Origin: Eutreptiella sp. 'Long Island Sound 2002'
Taxonomy: Eukaryota; Euglenozoa; Euglenophyceae; Eutreptiales; Eutreptiaceae
NCBI GenBank assembly: GCA_964036045.1
Contig: OZ038387.1
Span: 17,135,420 to 17,199,419 of the forward strand
Length of the DNA: 64,000 nucleotides
Direction of reading: 5' to 3'
Both the position numbers and the translations under genes were made by a program. Shown here one piece after another: positions 1 to 11,935 of the stretch. The notes beneath the pieces were generated by a model. The model was not told where the DNA came from and did no database searches. It was given only the letters and a program-made list of their open reading frames with translations. Position 1 is the first letter of the stretch. Each line of letters opens with the position of its first letter.

Positions 1-156
1 GCATGTGAGTTGTGAAGTTGATGTGAATGTGAATGTGTGAGTTCGATGCCTTTGATATCAATGGCCAAGTTGTTGCACTGCGTGGGCACTGCGTGCGCAC
101 TGCGTGGGCACTGCGTGCGCACTGCGTGCATACTGCGCACGCAGAGGCCGGGATAC

Positions 157-453
157 TCACCCAAGAATACCTGTCACCTGATTGGTTGCACAGCGAAGCA
201 GCAAAGCCCACATGAGAACGACGAAACTGCCTTCAACTTGGTACTCCACTGTCCCTATGAACAAACCACTCAGCCTTGTAAAGTCCGCTTGCTTCGAGTG
301 TTTCGGTGCCCGTGGCTTCGCTCTTGGAGGCGGCGATGAGGTGTCCCTTGACTCGGAGCGCGGGGAATGCGTTGTCCGTGGTCTCTTGGGTGATGGGGAC
401 CGCGAATAGGGTGAAGGGGAGGGCGGTGGTGATTCTGAGCGTGGACGCGACAC
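157..453 (-). CDS. Arg/Ser/Pro-rich exon-like ORF in the core of copy 1
   Basis: The frame is rich in SPSP, SRSPSP and SESR motifs over its first 55 residues, like the disordered arms of splicing-related SR proteins. It continues through GLFIGTVEYQVEGSFVVL and ends in NQVTGILG, directly before a GTGAGT splice-donor consensus. The NQVTGILG end lies in the conserved arm and recurs in the second copy (there KQVTGILG), whereas the SR-like part is private to this copy. Function is not recognisable. It may be a captured gene fragment rather than a gene in its own right. Confidence 0.25.
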   Translation of the reverse strand: MSRPRSESPPPSPSPYSRSPSPKRPRTTHSPRSESRDTSSPPPRAKPRAPKHSKQADFTRLSGLFIGTVEYQVEGSFVVLMWALLLRCATNQVTGILG

Positions 454-530
454 ACTTGTTGATGGCGAGCGAGATCAGTGATGTGGTGGGGATGAAGGCC
501 GTACTACAAACTCCTCAAGGTCCGCGGGCT

Positions 531-580
531 ATGTATGGCTACATCACCCCTGCCTTCTCGGGGTCCCCATAGTGGGGAGA
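531..580 (+). repeat. Single monomer of the GGCTACAT...CTTCTCGGGG repeat family
   Basis: One unit reads GGCTACATCACCCCTGCC followed by TTCTCGGGGTCCCCATAGTG. The same monomer forms tandem arrays at 7845-8240 and 61932-62158. Here it sits alone inside the core of element copy 1. Confidence 0.55.
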
Positions 581-808
581 GTTCAATATGGGGGATGGAA
601 AATGGGTAAAAATGGTTGACATTGGGCAACAAAGGGTAACAATTCAAATGTGCCACATCCCAAATGCATAGGAAGCTAAAAAAAAACCCAGTATGGAACC
701 AAAAACTGGTCAAAAGGGGCCAAAAGTAGGGTCTGAGTATTGGCCGACATTCAAAACTTCGCACTGCGTGCGCACTGCGTTTGCACTGCGTGCATGGCAT
801 TCCCAATG

Positions 809-3800
809 TGTGAGTGTATATGCGGCCACTAAGCTTCCGGGGCCTAATTCGTCCAAGAGCTCTAGAACCTGGGTCCATAGATCTACATTTTGTACCAGCC
901 CATTTGATCCCTCCATTTATGCCAATTTCCATTTGTCGACCTGTCCGAGATTCCCATCAAATACATGTGGATTTGGAACATGCCAGGGATCGTGTTCCGC
1001 TGGTGTGGCCTTGTAGCTTTTTGAGGGCTGCTCAGAGCTCTCCTCTATAATTGATCTGTGGCTCTTGGATTGGTAGCAACATGCTGACATCACGGTCAAC
1101 GCCAAAGGACACTCCGTATCCCCTCACCCTTCCAGCCGGGATGTGGTTTTCCAATGACCCATGTCTATAAACTGCCCTCTACAAAGCCTGGTGGTGTAAT
1201 TAAGCACCCAAGGCCTGCTACTGGATGTCTAGGCACCCTCCTCCCCTCATCTACCCAAAACGCAAGCAACTGCCGCTGTGGTGCAAGCACCTCTTCCCCA
1301 CCTTCCCACAATCAAAAACATCTATGCTGATCTTGGGACTCAGCTTGCTGAAACCATCATTTTGGCTGCTGTGGTCACCAACGTGATCATACAGGGAGAT
1401 CACATCCTCAAAATACCTTCTGAGCTCCTCCTCATGTCCCACCTTTTTTGCTCGCTTGCGTTTTCACTGGCGTTAAATGGAGGGGTGGTTTGGTAGGGGA
1501 GCAATCAATCCATCATGCGCTGAAGTACCTGTCAAAAACATGTCAAGCAATTTCCAACTTGCATGCAAATCCTACTTGCAGTTGTTCAAGCGAAAATCAA
1601 ATTGCGAAATTGCAACTGGCACAAACATGGTAAGTAAGGCCTCAACATAAGACCACCCCTTCCGTTGCTATGCTACACTGGTTCGTCGCACTCGGTGGAA
1701 TTGAAAGACTATATGTACAATACTGTGTGTACACACTGGGTCCTGATGCGGGCACTCCTCAGCCATACCCCTTAGTGCTATTGTCCTGTACCCTGACCAA
1801 TTCAATGGCAAGTGAAGAAGCCAAAGGGCGACTGAAAACCGACTGCGTGTCCAGTAAGCAAATGTGCAAAACAGATGCCAACCAGTCGTCAGAGTCACAA
1901 GAGCACTCCCACGTGGTCGAAACAGCGGCATTGTCAGTTGTGGATGCAAAACTTTCTATGGGAAAGCAACAAGCATTGCTGAAAAGCTCTATGTCGTAGG
2001 AAGACAATATCTAATCAGGTTGTTGACATGCAAGAGGTGAAAGAAAGTGAAATTCACTGTAACATGAATGACGAAACTCAGACTCGACTAAAATCGTGAG
2101 TTTCTTCCTTTTTATAGGAGAAATGCTACCAGAAATGGTTCGTTTCTGTGGAGTTTGTGGGTAGAGTGAACTGTGTGTTCTGCCCAAATTGGTCAGCTTG
2201 AATGGTTTGGTAGGTGGAGGGGGCCACTAAAGCAACGTCCAAGGCACACATGAGGAGCAAGTGTACAGATGTGGATGGACTGCAAAATCATGTTGAGAAT
2301 CTTTGAGAAATGGATACCTATTTTGACTTGTACTTTTTGCACCCGCGGCCCTCTGCCGCGCTCCCTCCCGTGCGTGCGGTGGGGGGGGGGGGGCGCCGCG
2401 CCAAATCGTAAAAAGCCACAATTAAATTGGCAGGGAACTTTGCTGCAGGAGAGGAGCTGTTCGGCAACGGTGGGGACCAACGGACCCCACATCGGTGTAC
2501 TGCAGGTTTGGGCCTACAACGAAGCAGGTTCCGTTTTTGGAAATTGTTGCAGAATTCCACGATCCAGAAAAAGAATCGCGAAAAATGAATTTTGACGAAA
2601 TCGGAATCCGACTGCACATTTGTGAACGCCATTGAAAAACGATCCATATGGCATGTGGAATTTTGAAAAACTGATCTGTTTTGGCCGTTTGGCGAAGTTG
2701 GGGAAAAACTGCAATTTTCGAAACGCGGGTCAACTGGCGACAGAAATTGCTGGGCGCCCGTGGCTCATTGGGCCCCGATTCAAGCACGATTACCTCCAGC
2801 AAGGTCCAAGGGTCGCGGAAAATTTTTTTTAGCTCAAAACGACCCGGTGGCGCTGAGTTACGGCTGTTGGAGGGAGACCGATTTTGGTAAAAAAAAAGTG
2901 CATTTTTTCAATCGTGGACCTTACGAAATTTGGCGCTGCGGGAATACGGCGCTGAGGTCCATAGCCGCCTACCGACTGAATCGAAGCTCTATTGTTGCCC
3001 TTCGATTTGTACGATGGGGTTTTGTGCGTGCTTTCGTATGGTCATAGAACAGGGGTTGTCTTGTCAGGGTTTTTGGAGCATGCTGACAGCAGCGAAAGCT
3101 GGCTGCGTTTTTTGGTCATCATGGGTCTCCCTCCGAGTGTTAGTGCCAGGAGCCCCGGAACCATCTTCCTTCAAACTCTTTTTGTTCGGGTCCTTTGTGG
3201 TGCATAGCAGGTGTTAGGTAGGTAATTGGGTTGGTGAAGACATATAATGCAGGTGGTTGGTGCGTTGGGGGATTGACAGTTTGCAATTTTTTGAAGTTGC
3301 GCAGTGGCGTGCTCTGGGCGGCAGTTGGGCATGTTGTTGCATTAGGCCTTGGGACAAAGCTCACAACGATCTTTGAGAGATGTAGAACCGAACGACCGGG
3401 TGGTAGTATTCGGAAGCTTCGAAGGTTCGTCGCGAAAATTACGCCGCAAAGTACTTTTTTTGTGTGATAGGTTGACGTTATTGACACGTATTTTACAGGG
3501 ATTGTTGAAATTTTCTCTTGTGTTATGACGTGGAGTTTGCTAGTGGACCAAAGCGAACGTGGCTCTGTACGGGGGACCACAAGAACTGAGAATGCATGGT
3601 CAATCCCCTGGTCAAATGCTATAATCAGCTTGCATTCTGAGTTGGGGGTTTTCAAGAACTTGCAGTTCACGGTATAAGCTGTGGAGCATGGATCTAGGGA
3701 CGACCCACCGCGCGGTAACAATGTGGGCCGGCCGAAAACGAAAAGGACGCAGTAGGAAGCAATGGGCTCTTGCTGTTGGCAAGTGTTAAAGGTGGGACAA

Positions 3801-4080
3801 AATGAACATTTGCTGCTCTACAGAGAAAATCATTTTCGAGTCCGATTTTTGATGCCTCATTTTGCAAACATCATGGTCACCGAAATATAGGTCCCCCTCC
3901 AAACCAAAAAGTTGATTGATTGCACGTAAACAAAGGCTGATCATATGTTGTATGACTCGACCGGTGGTTGGAGTGGTCTTGCGTAGGAGCTTTCGGCATG
4001 ATAAGTTCAACGATTGAAACAAAAAGGGTAAACAAATTGTGTAACAGTCTTGACCGATGACAGCAATAAAAAAAACATCC
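809..4080. other. No supported gene
   Basis: Only short, interrupted frames are present. There is a poly(G) run near 2382-2393 in a GC-rich patch, and A/T runs near 2822-2831 and 2889-2898. I recognise no protein motif, structured RNA or long repeat in it. Confidence 0.5.
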
Positions 4081-4125
4081 CTAGGCTTGGGAAGGGGGAG
4101 CGTAGCGAGACCTTCCCAAGCCTAG
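4081..4125. repeat. Perfect 15-bp inverted repeat (hairpin)
   Basis: CTAGGCTTGGGAAGG (4081-4095) pairs perfectly with CCTTCCCAAGCCTAG (4111-4125) around a 15-nt loop containing GAGCGTAGCGAG. It is isolated, with no adjacent gene for which it could act as terminator. Small palindromes of this style are common in algal organelle DNA, so an organelle-derived insertion is one possibility, but nothing else here supports that. Confidence 0.6.
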
Positions 4126-7100
4126 CCGAAACACGAATGCCAAAGATTGGCCAAAAAGATTTCTTCCATTGCATTGGATTCGGCTGGAACCATTTGCGCA
4201 AGTGTATGTGGAAGTATAGAAGAATTCAGATCTTGTCGATGTGTTAATTTTGTTAATGCGCATACACGTCGGAACAAGTGTACAAATTATTAAAAATACA
4301 ACATAACCACGGGATAGAAATTGACAACTTTGTTACACGTATGTTTCCCTCTAATCAATATTGATTGGTTGCAGGGGGGGGTTGTGGCCGTACAAAAGAT
4401 TGGAAAGGCTTTTTGTTTAAATGTATACATTGATGTTGAACAATGTGTGGTTATGTCATTATGCCGGTGCAGATATGGGTGAAAAAGAAAGCAGCCATGG
4501 TGGGATTTTTCTTTGCTTTGGTTTTAGTAAACTAACCATGAAAATGAATTTAATGTTTCATCGCTGTATTGATGCATAGTGCTGTATCACTTTGTGTGTG
4601 CACGTCTTGCAGCGGGTGGGCGGGCCGGGCGAACCACGGGCCTTGTTGGCACACAAAGTGCAGTAAGCAACGTCAAATAGAGTTGAAGCAACAAACTGGG
4701 GTAGCCTTATTGCATAGTGTGCACACCTCCCCTGCCGATGGGGACTTCCACAAGAATGGGTGGTGAGAGTTGGCCCGCCATGGAATTCGCAAGAGTAGCT
4801 AGGTTCATCCGAACCTAAATGTATTGTGAGCAAAATGGTGCCTATATTTGCCTAGAATGTGTCCAGATGCGTAGTAGCCAGTGATGGAGTGCGGGGATTT
4901 AGGAGGGGAAATTTTTCGACTATTCCAGGGGAAATTGTGCCACAATAATTAAAAAGCATTGAAAAAATTGTGCCATGGTTTTCCATGGTGAACAGCAAAG
5001 CCCAAGGTCGGCTCCCCTTAGTAAGTTAGTAAGGGGGGCACAACCTGAGGAAAAGGTGTGATGAGGGTCGTGTTTCCTCTGGTCCACACAATTTGCTGCA
5101 CTTTGGGTTAAGTACAAGTGACTGATTGTGCCCAACCAAAGTACTTTTTGTGCCCAGTTGCTGACCTATGTGTTGACTGCCATAATGTAATTGCATGCCT
5201 TTCTTGTCTCGTTTCACATAAATGTCAACGCACAACCGTTGTCCATCACCCCATTGAACCAATATTTCTCCTTTTTGGCAATGCCCTTGCACTTGCCCTG
5301 CACTTGCATGGATCGAATAGCTTGTGCAATGTAGGTGCCGCTGAAAATCAGTAGACTACATGAAAAATGGCTCCACTAAAAAAACATTGCGGATTACGCT
5401 GTCCAGGCAAAGAAACAGGTGAACCAGAGAGAGCACTTTCCCAACTGACAAAAAATTGTCCCATATTAAATTTAGTGCGCAAAAATTTGTGGCACAATCC
5501 TTAAACTCATGGAAAAAATTTCCACAAAGAATTTTTGCTGGACTAAGCCCCCCCTCCCCCTTCGGTATTTGTTGAGTTTATTTGTACACAGTGGTATACA
5601 AGGACTGGTATACAGGGGTATGTTGCTAGCACACAGGTATGCACGGGGGGGGATGCAGGTACGCAGGCACCACCTCCTTGTGCCTCTTTGGCTCAACACT
5701 ACAAGACCTAATAGTGCCAACCATAGTGGAAGCCCACTTCTCCAGCGGCCTTACACACTAGGATCCTGTACTGCACATGATAAACAAAACTAATATTACT
5801 AAACAATAGTGATACACACAACAAACAACAAAACTGTATACAGCCTATATACCCTATCCTTTCCCTCTGCACAATTTACATACCTGTGTATTTTTTCTGT
5901 CCTTGGTCCCTCATCCATTCATCATTTTATGTAGGCACCCATCAGTCTTCCTTGCCACCCACCAAAATCAAACGCATGGTCCAGACTCCTTTCCCCTGTG
6001 CACTCTCTCCATCCCTTCAACTGAGAAACCTGAATGATTTTCATTTGCCTTTGCTCATGCTTCGGTTTAAGTGCTAGGAGTTTTAGGTTGTTTCCTCGCC
6101 GAAACACAAGTGAGCAACCACTAGGATAGCAAACCACCCAAGGTCTGCAATATCTGATTTTCTGGATTGGTACTGTTGAGCCAGCCACGAACTGACCCAC
6201 AGCTTCCTGTCCAATGATACTTGCTGAGCCACCGTGTACACCACCATTCTTGAAGTATACAGACCCAAAGCATAGGCCACTCAATAGGTTCTCGTAATGG
6301 ACCCCACTGAAGACGTGCTACCACTGTGTATTGTAGAACAAGCATCGCCACTCACTTTTGTTCCGACTTATGTTGGCTCTCACTTTCAATAATCTGAGCC
6401 ACATCCACCACCTTTCCAAGAACAAAGTGGGCCCGAGAGATCCATGTTTGCATGCCGCCAAGTAACACATTAGTGGCGGCGTTGGAACAAGCTACAATGT
6501 TGGCGGGTTCCGGAGCTGATGCAGCATGATGTTGAAGGCGGGGTGTGCTATTAGCCGGCAGGGTCCCAAGTTCCGGCTGTCATCTCTGCGGAGGAAAGGG
6601 CGACTCTATCTGTAATCATGACATAACTTGGTAAGGAACCTCCGCTGATATGACAGTGCACACCTCACTTTTAACGGAAGTGCAGCGCTCAAAGCTCATA
6701 TCCATCGCGACGTTTCTTGCCAATCGTCCCATGCCTGTCGTGTCAACCCCTTGATCAGGCTTACTTGCTAATGATTCAGTCAATCAGAATGTCATGGCTC
6801 AGTGACGCGGCATGCCAGGCAGATACACGCAGGACAGGTCACATTCTACGTCGTCCTGCAACCTATGTGCAAAGCTGCACTTCCTGGTTCAAGCGTCAGA
6901 CGGACAGTGATGTGTATTCAACCTGGCTCTCATGTGGTCCTGCATGTAAGACTCATCACACGAGAGCACAGACACCGAGGCTGAAATCAACTGGCAATCC
7001 AGACAGACTAGGCTGGACAGGACATGGGAGAAGATGCGGAAAGCAAGCACAAAAAATGACGTCCCGCCGTATGATGTTGTGCGACAACAGTATTTTGGGG

Positions 7101-7844
7101 GTTAGACAACACGTCAACACAGGTTGGTGCGCTGAGGATCCCGTGGGTCTGGGAGACCTCTGCATGGCCAAAATCCACTTTGCGTATCTGAGATCAGCTA
7201 GGACTGTGAATGCACAGTGCCATTTGCGCATGTTTTTCAGTGACCCAAAGCCTGCCCACACTTGTGCTTTTGCCCCACAGGCGTCAAAGCCAGTTTGGAG
7301 TAGCCACAGCCTCCTCCGCAAGGCCATCTAAACAAAAGCATCCCCCAGGGGCATTGACAGGCTCCCCCTGACGCCTTTCCGGACAACCCACCCCTACAAC
7401 TACAATGCAGCAACAACCGTGGATAGGATCAGAGACAGTGCAAGAAAGACGGATAGGGTTGGGTTTGGTGCGAGGAAACAGACAGGGACGTGGGGCAGGG
7501 TTCTGCACATTTTCACAGTATGTTTGCAACTCCAATGAATCTGCCAGTGGGATTTACACTCAGGCGGTCACTGATTGCCTGGCCTGCCTGTGCAAAAGCA
7601 ACTTCGCAAATGAAACCTTTGCCGTTATTACTGCCACCACAAAAAGAGGACGGTGAGGGGGCGGGGAGGGTTGGGGCCTTGGGAGTGAGTGGAGCACTGG
7701 AAGCGTCAAAATCATTACCAGCCTGAGAAGCCGGGGGGGCCGACGTTTGAAATCTGTGCATAGGGGTCTTAACAAAATTTTGCAGCACGCTAGAAAAAAG
7801 GGGTGGTCTGGGCATTGGCCATTGACCAAAAAGCGGGGTGGGCT
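4126..7844. other. No supported gene
   Basis: Frames are short and interrupted. A - strand stretch near 5370-4570 has some coding-like runs and a CxxC...CxxC cluster but is broken by stops in every frame and matches nothing I can name. A + strand frame of 204 codons at 6717-7331 shows no domain and has no intron or start context to support it. Confidence 0.45.
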
Positions 7845-8240
7845 GGGCAACACCTGCTGTCTCGGAAAAACGTGAAATGGCACCATAAACCCTGCCGTCT
7901 TGTGCCTTTTATTGGTCGATATTTGGCACTGGCAAACGGACATCAGGCTTATCCCTAGGCTTGCTGTGTTGTCCCACACCATCTTCACTTGAGCAAAGGT
8001 AAAATGGCTACATAACCCCTGCTGTCCCGGCTAGAAATGAAATGGCTGCGTAACCGGTGCCATCGCGGAGCGAAATCAAAGTGGCTGTGTCACCCCTGCT
8101 GTCTCGGGGAGAAATCAAAATGGCTACATAGCCCCTGCCGTCTCAGGTCTCGACTGTGGGGAGGGAGCAAAATGGCTACATAAACCCCACCTTCGCGGTC
8201 CCCAGTGTGGGGAGAAATCAAAAAATGGCTGCATAACATT
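7845..8240. repeat. Tandem array of a ~40-56 bp monomer (AAATGGCTACATAACCCCTG family)
   Basis: About seven degenerate copies of a unit resembling GAAATCAAAATGGCTACATA followed by ACCCCTGCTGTCTCGGGG. Spacing varies from about 37 to 56 bp. The same unit is arrayed at 61932-62158 and occurs singly near 531-580, so it is a dispersed minisatellite. No protein-coding constraint is visible. Confidence 0.7.
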
Positions 8241-8320
8241 TGTGAAATGTGCAAAAGAGGTCTTAACAAATTCTATGGCGTCCAGCAATGCACCTCGAAG
8301 AGAGTGCTAGAACACGAGAG

Positions 8321-8392
8321 TCAGTCAATTAGGCTGACAGTCAGCCAATCAGTCAGTCAGGCAGGCAGGCAGGCAGTCAGGCAGCCAGAAAC
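8321..8392. repeat. CAGT/CAGG tetranucleotide microsatellite
   Basis: Imperfect repeats of GTCA/GCAG (for example CAGTCAGTCAGGCAGGCAGG) run through this interval. Confidence 0.7.
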
Positions 8393-8454
8393 ACCCAGCT
8401 GGGTTTTTTTCGTGCCAGCCTGTATATCCAAATGAAGAAGAGGCTCACTACTGC

Positions 8455-8612
8455 AGCGACCGACAGTAGTTGAGTGAGAAAATGATCAGCGCCCGAGGGG
8501 GCCAACGTCAGTTCAATTCCCACACTCAATCACTGGTAGCACGATGGTTTATCCCTCAGCCAGTTTGCAGACCAGGGTTCAAATCCCACTAAGCACAAAC
8601 TTTTGACCCCCC
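8455..8612 (+). other. tRNA-like / SINE-like sequence
   Basis: A box A-like TGGTAGCACGATGG (8534-8547) is followed 29 bp later by a perfect box B, GGTTCAAATCC (8576-8586), the RNA polymerase III internal promoter arrangement. A second, poorer box B-like AGTTCAATTCCC lies upstream at 8511-8522. TTTGCAG sits at the anticodon-loop position, but the flanking stem is not complementary, so this is not a functional tRNA. A tRNA-derived SINE or tRNA pseudogene fits best. Confidence 0.4.
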
Positions 8613-11037
8613 CCCGACCTCCCGCACCCCTCAAAAAAGTGGTACCCAAGTACGGGGGGGGGGGGGCTTAGAAGGCTCAAAACCGAACAATTCGTTGGGG
8701 GATCATTTTGTCTTGCAAACTCATGATGTTACAAGGGGTTAGACATCCAATATCATGTCTTGGGGTATGCTACGCGAACGACCCCCGAAAATGCCTCATG
8801 AACTCCAACCACCAGATGCTCGTACAGCCAAGGGCTCAGTAAGGGGGGTCCGACATTCGAATTCTTGACACGGTAGAGTTTGGCCAAACTACCTACTTTT
8901 TTCGATGGGGCTGAAAAATTATCTCGAAGAGAGGTTGTTAGATCAAGTGTAGGCGCGGACGCCACCCCCCCCCCCCCTATAAGTGGCCTGCTGTGCTCCT
9001 CCGTGTGACCATCCCCTCCCTACCCTCTGCTGGTCTCCTGTGCTGATCTCATGATGGTGGTGGTGATACACAGGGGGGACAGCAGGACTGGGTTAAGGGT
9101 TTGGGTTCAGGACTGTGAACTAAAGACCAGGTTAGAGGCCGGTCATAAAGCATCCCTCAACGATTTTCCGAGGTGGAATGCGACGCACCAGCGTTCTGTA
9201 AGGGAAATGGGCATCTCTGAGTAAAATGCACTAATTTCTCTGATTGTGACTCTTTTCCCGGTGCTTAATATCCCCTGAAGTCCGGAGGCGGTTCCCACTT
9301 GGTATCCGAGTTTTCCAGGCAGGAAAAACGGGAATGGCAAGTGTAGATGTCGGCAACACCGCGATCCTTGCACGACGGGTTGAAACCCCTCATTCCTGAA
9401 TCCCTCGGAAGAGGACATCAGCATCCTGAAGCCTAACATGTATGTATGTCCGTTGCAGGTACATGCACCGGGATACCAATGTGTATAGCACTTGGTTTAG
9501 TTGCACCTGTGCTGGAAGCGCGGTGATCAGCAGCCTGAAGGGCAGAAGGCACTGCACAAACATGTAGCCGTAATTTCGTCTCTAAAGGAGGTGAATGTAG
9601 GATTGATGACGCTTGATACCGACCAATTTAATACAGGTGCTGGTCTTGGAGACTCAGGCCGCCGTTGGATGTACCTTACCTGTGCTATGCATGCCCGTGC
9701 GTGCACTGATATTTCTATTGGTGACTCTGCAGCCGCCCGCGTCTTCATGTATGGTCCCGTGCCGATGACTTCTCCTGATCTCCGTGTCCACGGCAATCAT
9801 CTTGCGTGCCGTTGTTCGTGACAATGTCAGCAGACGTGAAAGCGAATGTGTGCGTGGATGGAATCAAACATCCACATGAGCAAATGCACAATGAACAACC
9901 ACAACCCTCAGTCACATAAACCATCATTGAATGCAAATGGACGTCTTCGTGCGCACGGCATTGAGGAAGGTGTCCAGGAACAGTCGGTTGAGGAATCGCA
10001 CGCCCCACTTTCAACTCCAACTGCAAACTTCCGACAACAGGCTGCAGCTGAATGTGGAGTGTGCAAACCCCGCTTATAAAATGTACGTTGCATTAAGGTC
10101 TATCCCCGCAGCAGAAGACAGCGTAGGCCAAGTGGCATAACTGTACCGGGCTGCGGTCAGCAGACTTTTTATGTTCACGAGTAAGCTGGCGTAGCTTTGC
10201 ACGGGCTGCCGGGTCAAAGCCGCAACAAAAGCGTCCGCCATCCGCAAGCGACCTTGTTGCCCTGCACAAAATGGACCAATGCTCTTGGCGCCTCTCCCCT
10301 GCTTCAATATTGGCGTAAACCTGCAGCACAGATTCTTTCAGTCCACAACCTTCATCCCTATCCCAGATGCCTGGCCACGTCATCAGCCCTGATCCAAATC
10401 GTACCCAATCGCTGTTACTGCACATTTTCCGTCCAGCAGCGGGAGATTTGGGGGTACGTGTGAAAGAGATGGACGGCAAGCAGAGAAGCGACACTTGGCA
10501 CTGGGGCCGGACAAAGTGAGGGAACACCCAGAAACGGGAATGTAGACAGCAAGCAAGAAAAAGACGCGAAGAGTGCAAGGAAGGGCAAGAAGCCGAGGAC
10601 AAAGAAGGATACAGGAACAACAGAGCGCCGAGGTTGCCAACAAGTGATGATAGCAAAACTCAAAAGAATCAAAAGAACAGGCAGAGCTGTGTGGGAGAGG
10701 CGGGGCAGCAACAGGTCAAGGGGACACCCTCCCGTCTTCACACTCAGTTGAGACCTCTCCTTCTTTAGCATCAGTCCTGCCCTCCCCGTATTCAGCCTCA
10801 CAGTTGCCCATCTTCAGCTATTTCTCTCGCCCTGTGGGACACGGTTTGGGCTTTAGGAATACCCTGTTGGGCACACGTCCATTTTGTGGCACCCTCCGCA
10901 GTGCAGTAGAGAGATCCTTTGTGCCTTTTGTATTTGTTACAAAGCGAAGCTGTCGTTGGTTTCGCTCATACTTGCAACGGTCCATGCTAATGAATGGGTG
11001 CAGAGAGATTCCTCTACACCCGACGTTGTCATGTGTC
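8613..11037. other. No supported gene
   Basis: Poly(C) and poly(G) runs occur near 8607-8616, 8657-8667 and 8965-8977. Several frames of 90-190 codons overlap on both strands between 9143 and 10660, but none shows a recognisable domain. The - strand frame 10656-10093 has a coding-like tail (about 10350-10095) that I could not identify. Confidence 0.45.
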
Positions 11038-11935
11038 CATTTCCCCCTCCTGTCCTTCACATTCCACATCTGAATCCAAAGGTATAGGCCCCAAATAAAT
11101 GGACATAATTGCCTCTAATGGCAAGCCATCCCTGATAGAGGCCTCGCTATAGAGGTAAGCGTTCTGATCACCAGCCTCCTGCAGCCTGTCCAGTGGCTTG
11201 TTTCAGGGAGCCTTACTGTCTGATAGCAAGAGGATCAAAAATGCTATGAGAGCAATTTGTCTTGCCAAACAGCTCCTTGCACAGCCCTCTCACGGGGCAC
11301 GCAAAGGGTGCTCTGCAACCAGAAGGACCAGGCCCCATAATATGCCAAATTGGGTGGTATGGTACCGAGAAAGGGCTTTTTTCACGAATCCAAAGGAGAA
11401 AAAGCATGATTTTGGGAATCATTGGGACCCTACGGCGTCAAATCTTCATTTCCCCCTCCTGTCATTCACATTCCACATCTGGAGCCAAAGGTACAGGGCC
11501 CAACTGGAATAATGGACCCTAATGGCAAGCCATCCCTGATGGGGGCCTCAGCACAAAGTACGTTTTCTGATTGCCGGCCCCAGAACCTGTCCAATGGGTT
11601 GTTTCAGGGAGCCTGACTGTCTTACGGTAAGAGGATCAAATACTATGAAGGTCATTTTTCTTACCAGCTCCTTGCACAGCCCTGAAAGTGTGCCCTGCAA
11701 CCAGAAGAACCAGGCCCCATAGTTTGCCAAATTGGGTGCTATGGTCCTCAGAAAGGAACGTCTTTTCACAAATGCAAGGCAGAGAATCCATTATTTGGGT
11801 AACGGCGTTAATCTGGACCTCATGCTGTCAGGTCTTCATTTCCCCCTGCTGTTATTCACATACGATATCTGAAGGCAAAAGTTAAGGCCCCAAATCAATT
11901 GGGATAATGGACTCTAATGGCAAGCCATCCCTGTG
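11038..11935 (+). repeat. ~400-bp satellite, two full units and one partial
   Basis: Units start at CATTTCCCCCTCCTGT (11038, 11447) and the related CATTTCCCCCTGCTGT (11837), spaced 409 and 390 bp. Shared internal landmarks are CTCTAATGGCAAGCCATCCC, CAGCTCCTTGCACAGCCCT and CCAGGCCCCATA. Diverged copies sit in inverted orientation at 45905-46440. The units share an open frame with the peptide ATRRTRPHxxPNWVxW, which could reflect either DNA similarity or old coding ancestry. Confidence 0.75.

Larger units (their letters stand above)
57..808 (+). mobile_element. Conserved-arm / variable-core element, copy 1
   Basis: Both ends match the element at 32636-33300 (there inverted). The left arm (about 57-185) has repeats of GCACTGCGTG followed by a stretch ending in the reverse complement of CAGGTGACAGGTATTCTTGG. 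The right arm (about 655-808) holds a GGAACCAAAAACTGGTC-like stretch, more GCACTGCGTG repeats and the end GGCATTCCCAATG. The core between the arms has no resemblance to the core of the second copy. On the - strand the left arm reads as an exon end followed by a consensus splice donor GTGAGT. No transposase was seen and no clear target duplication, so this is a non-autonomous element of unknown class. Confidence 0.6.

Noticed and set aside
4570-5370. Possible piggyBac-like transposase relic (- strand) with a CxxC...CxxC cluster
   Set aside because: The suggestive pieces are in different frames with several stops, and neither the catalytic block nor terminal repeats could be pointed out.
8521-8600. 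Functional tRNA-Cys (GCA)
   Set aside because: Box A and box B are good but the anticodon stem does not pair and the acceptor stem is absent.
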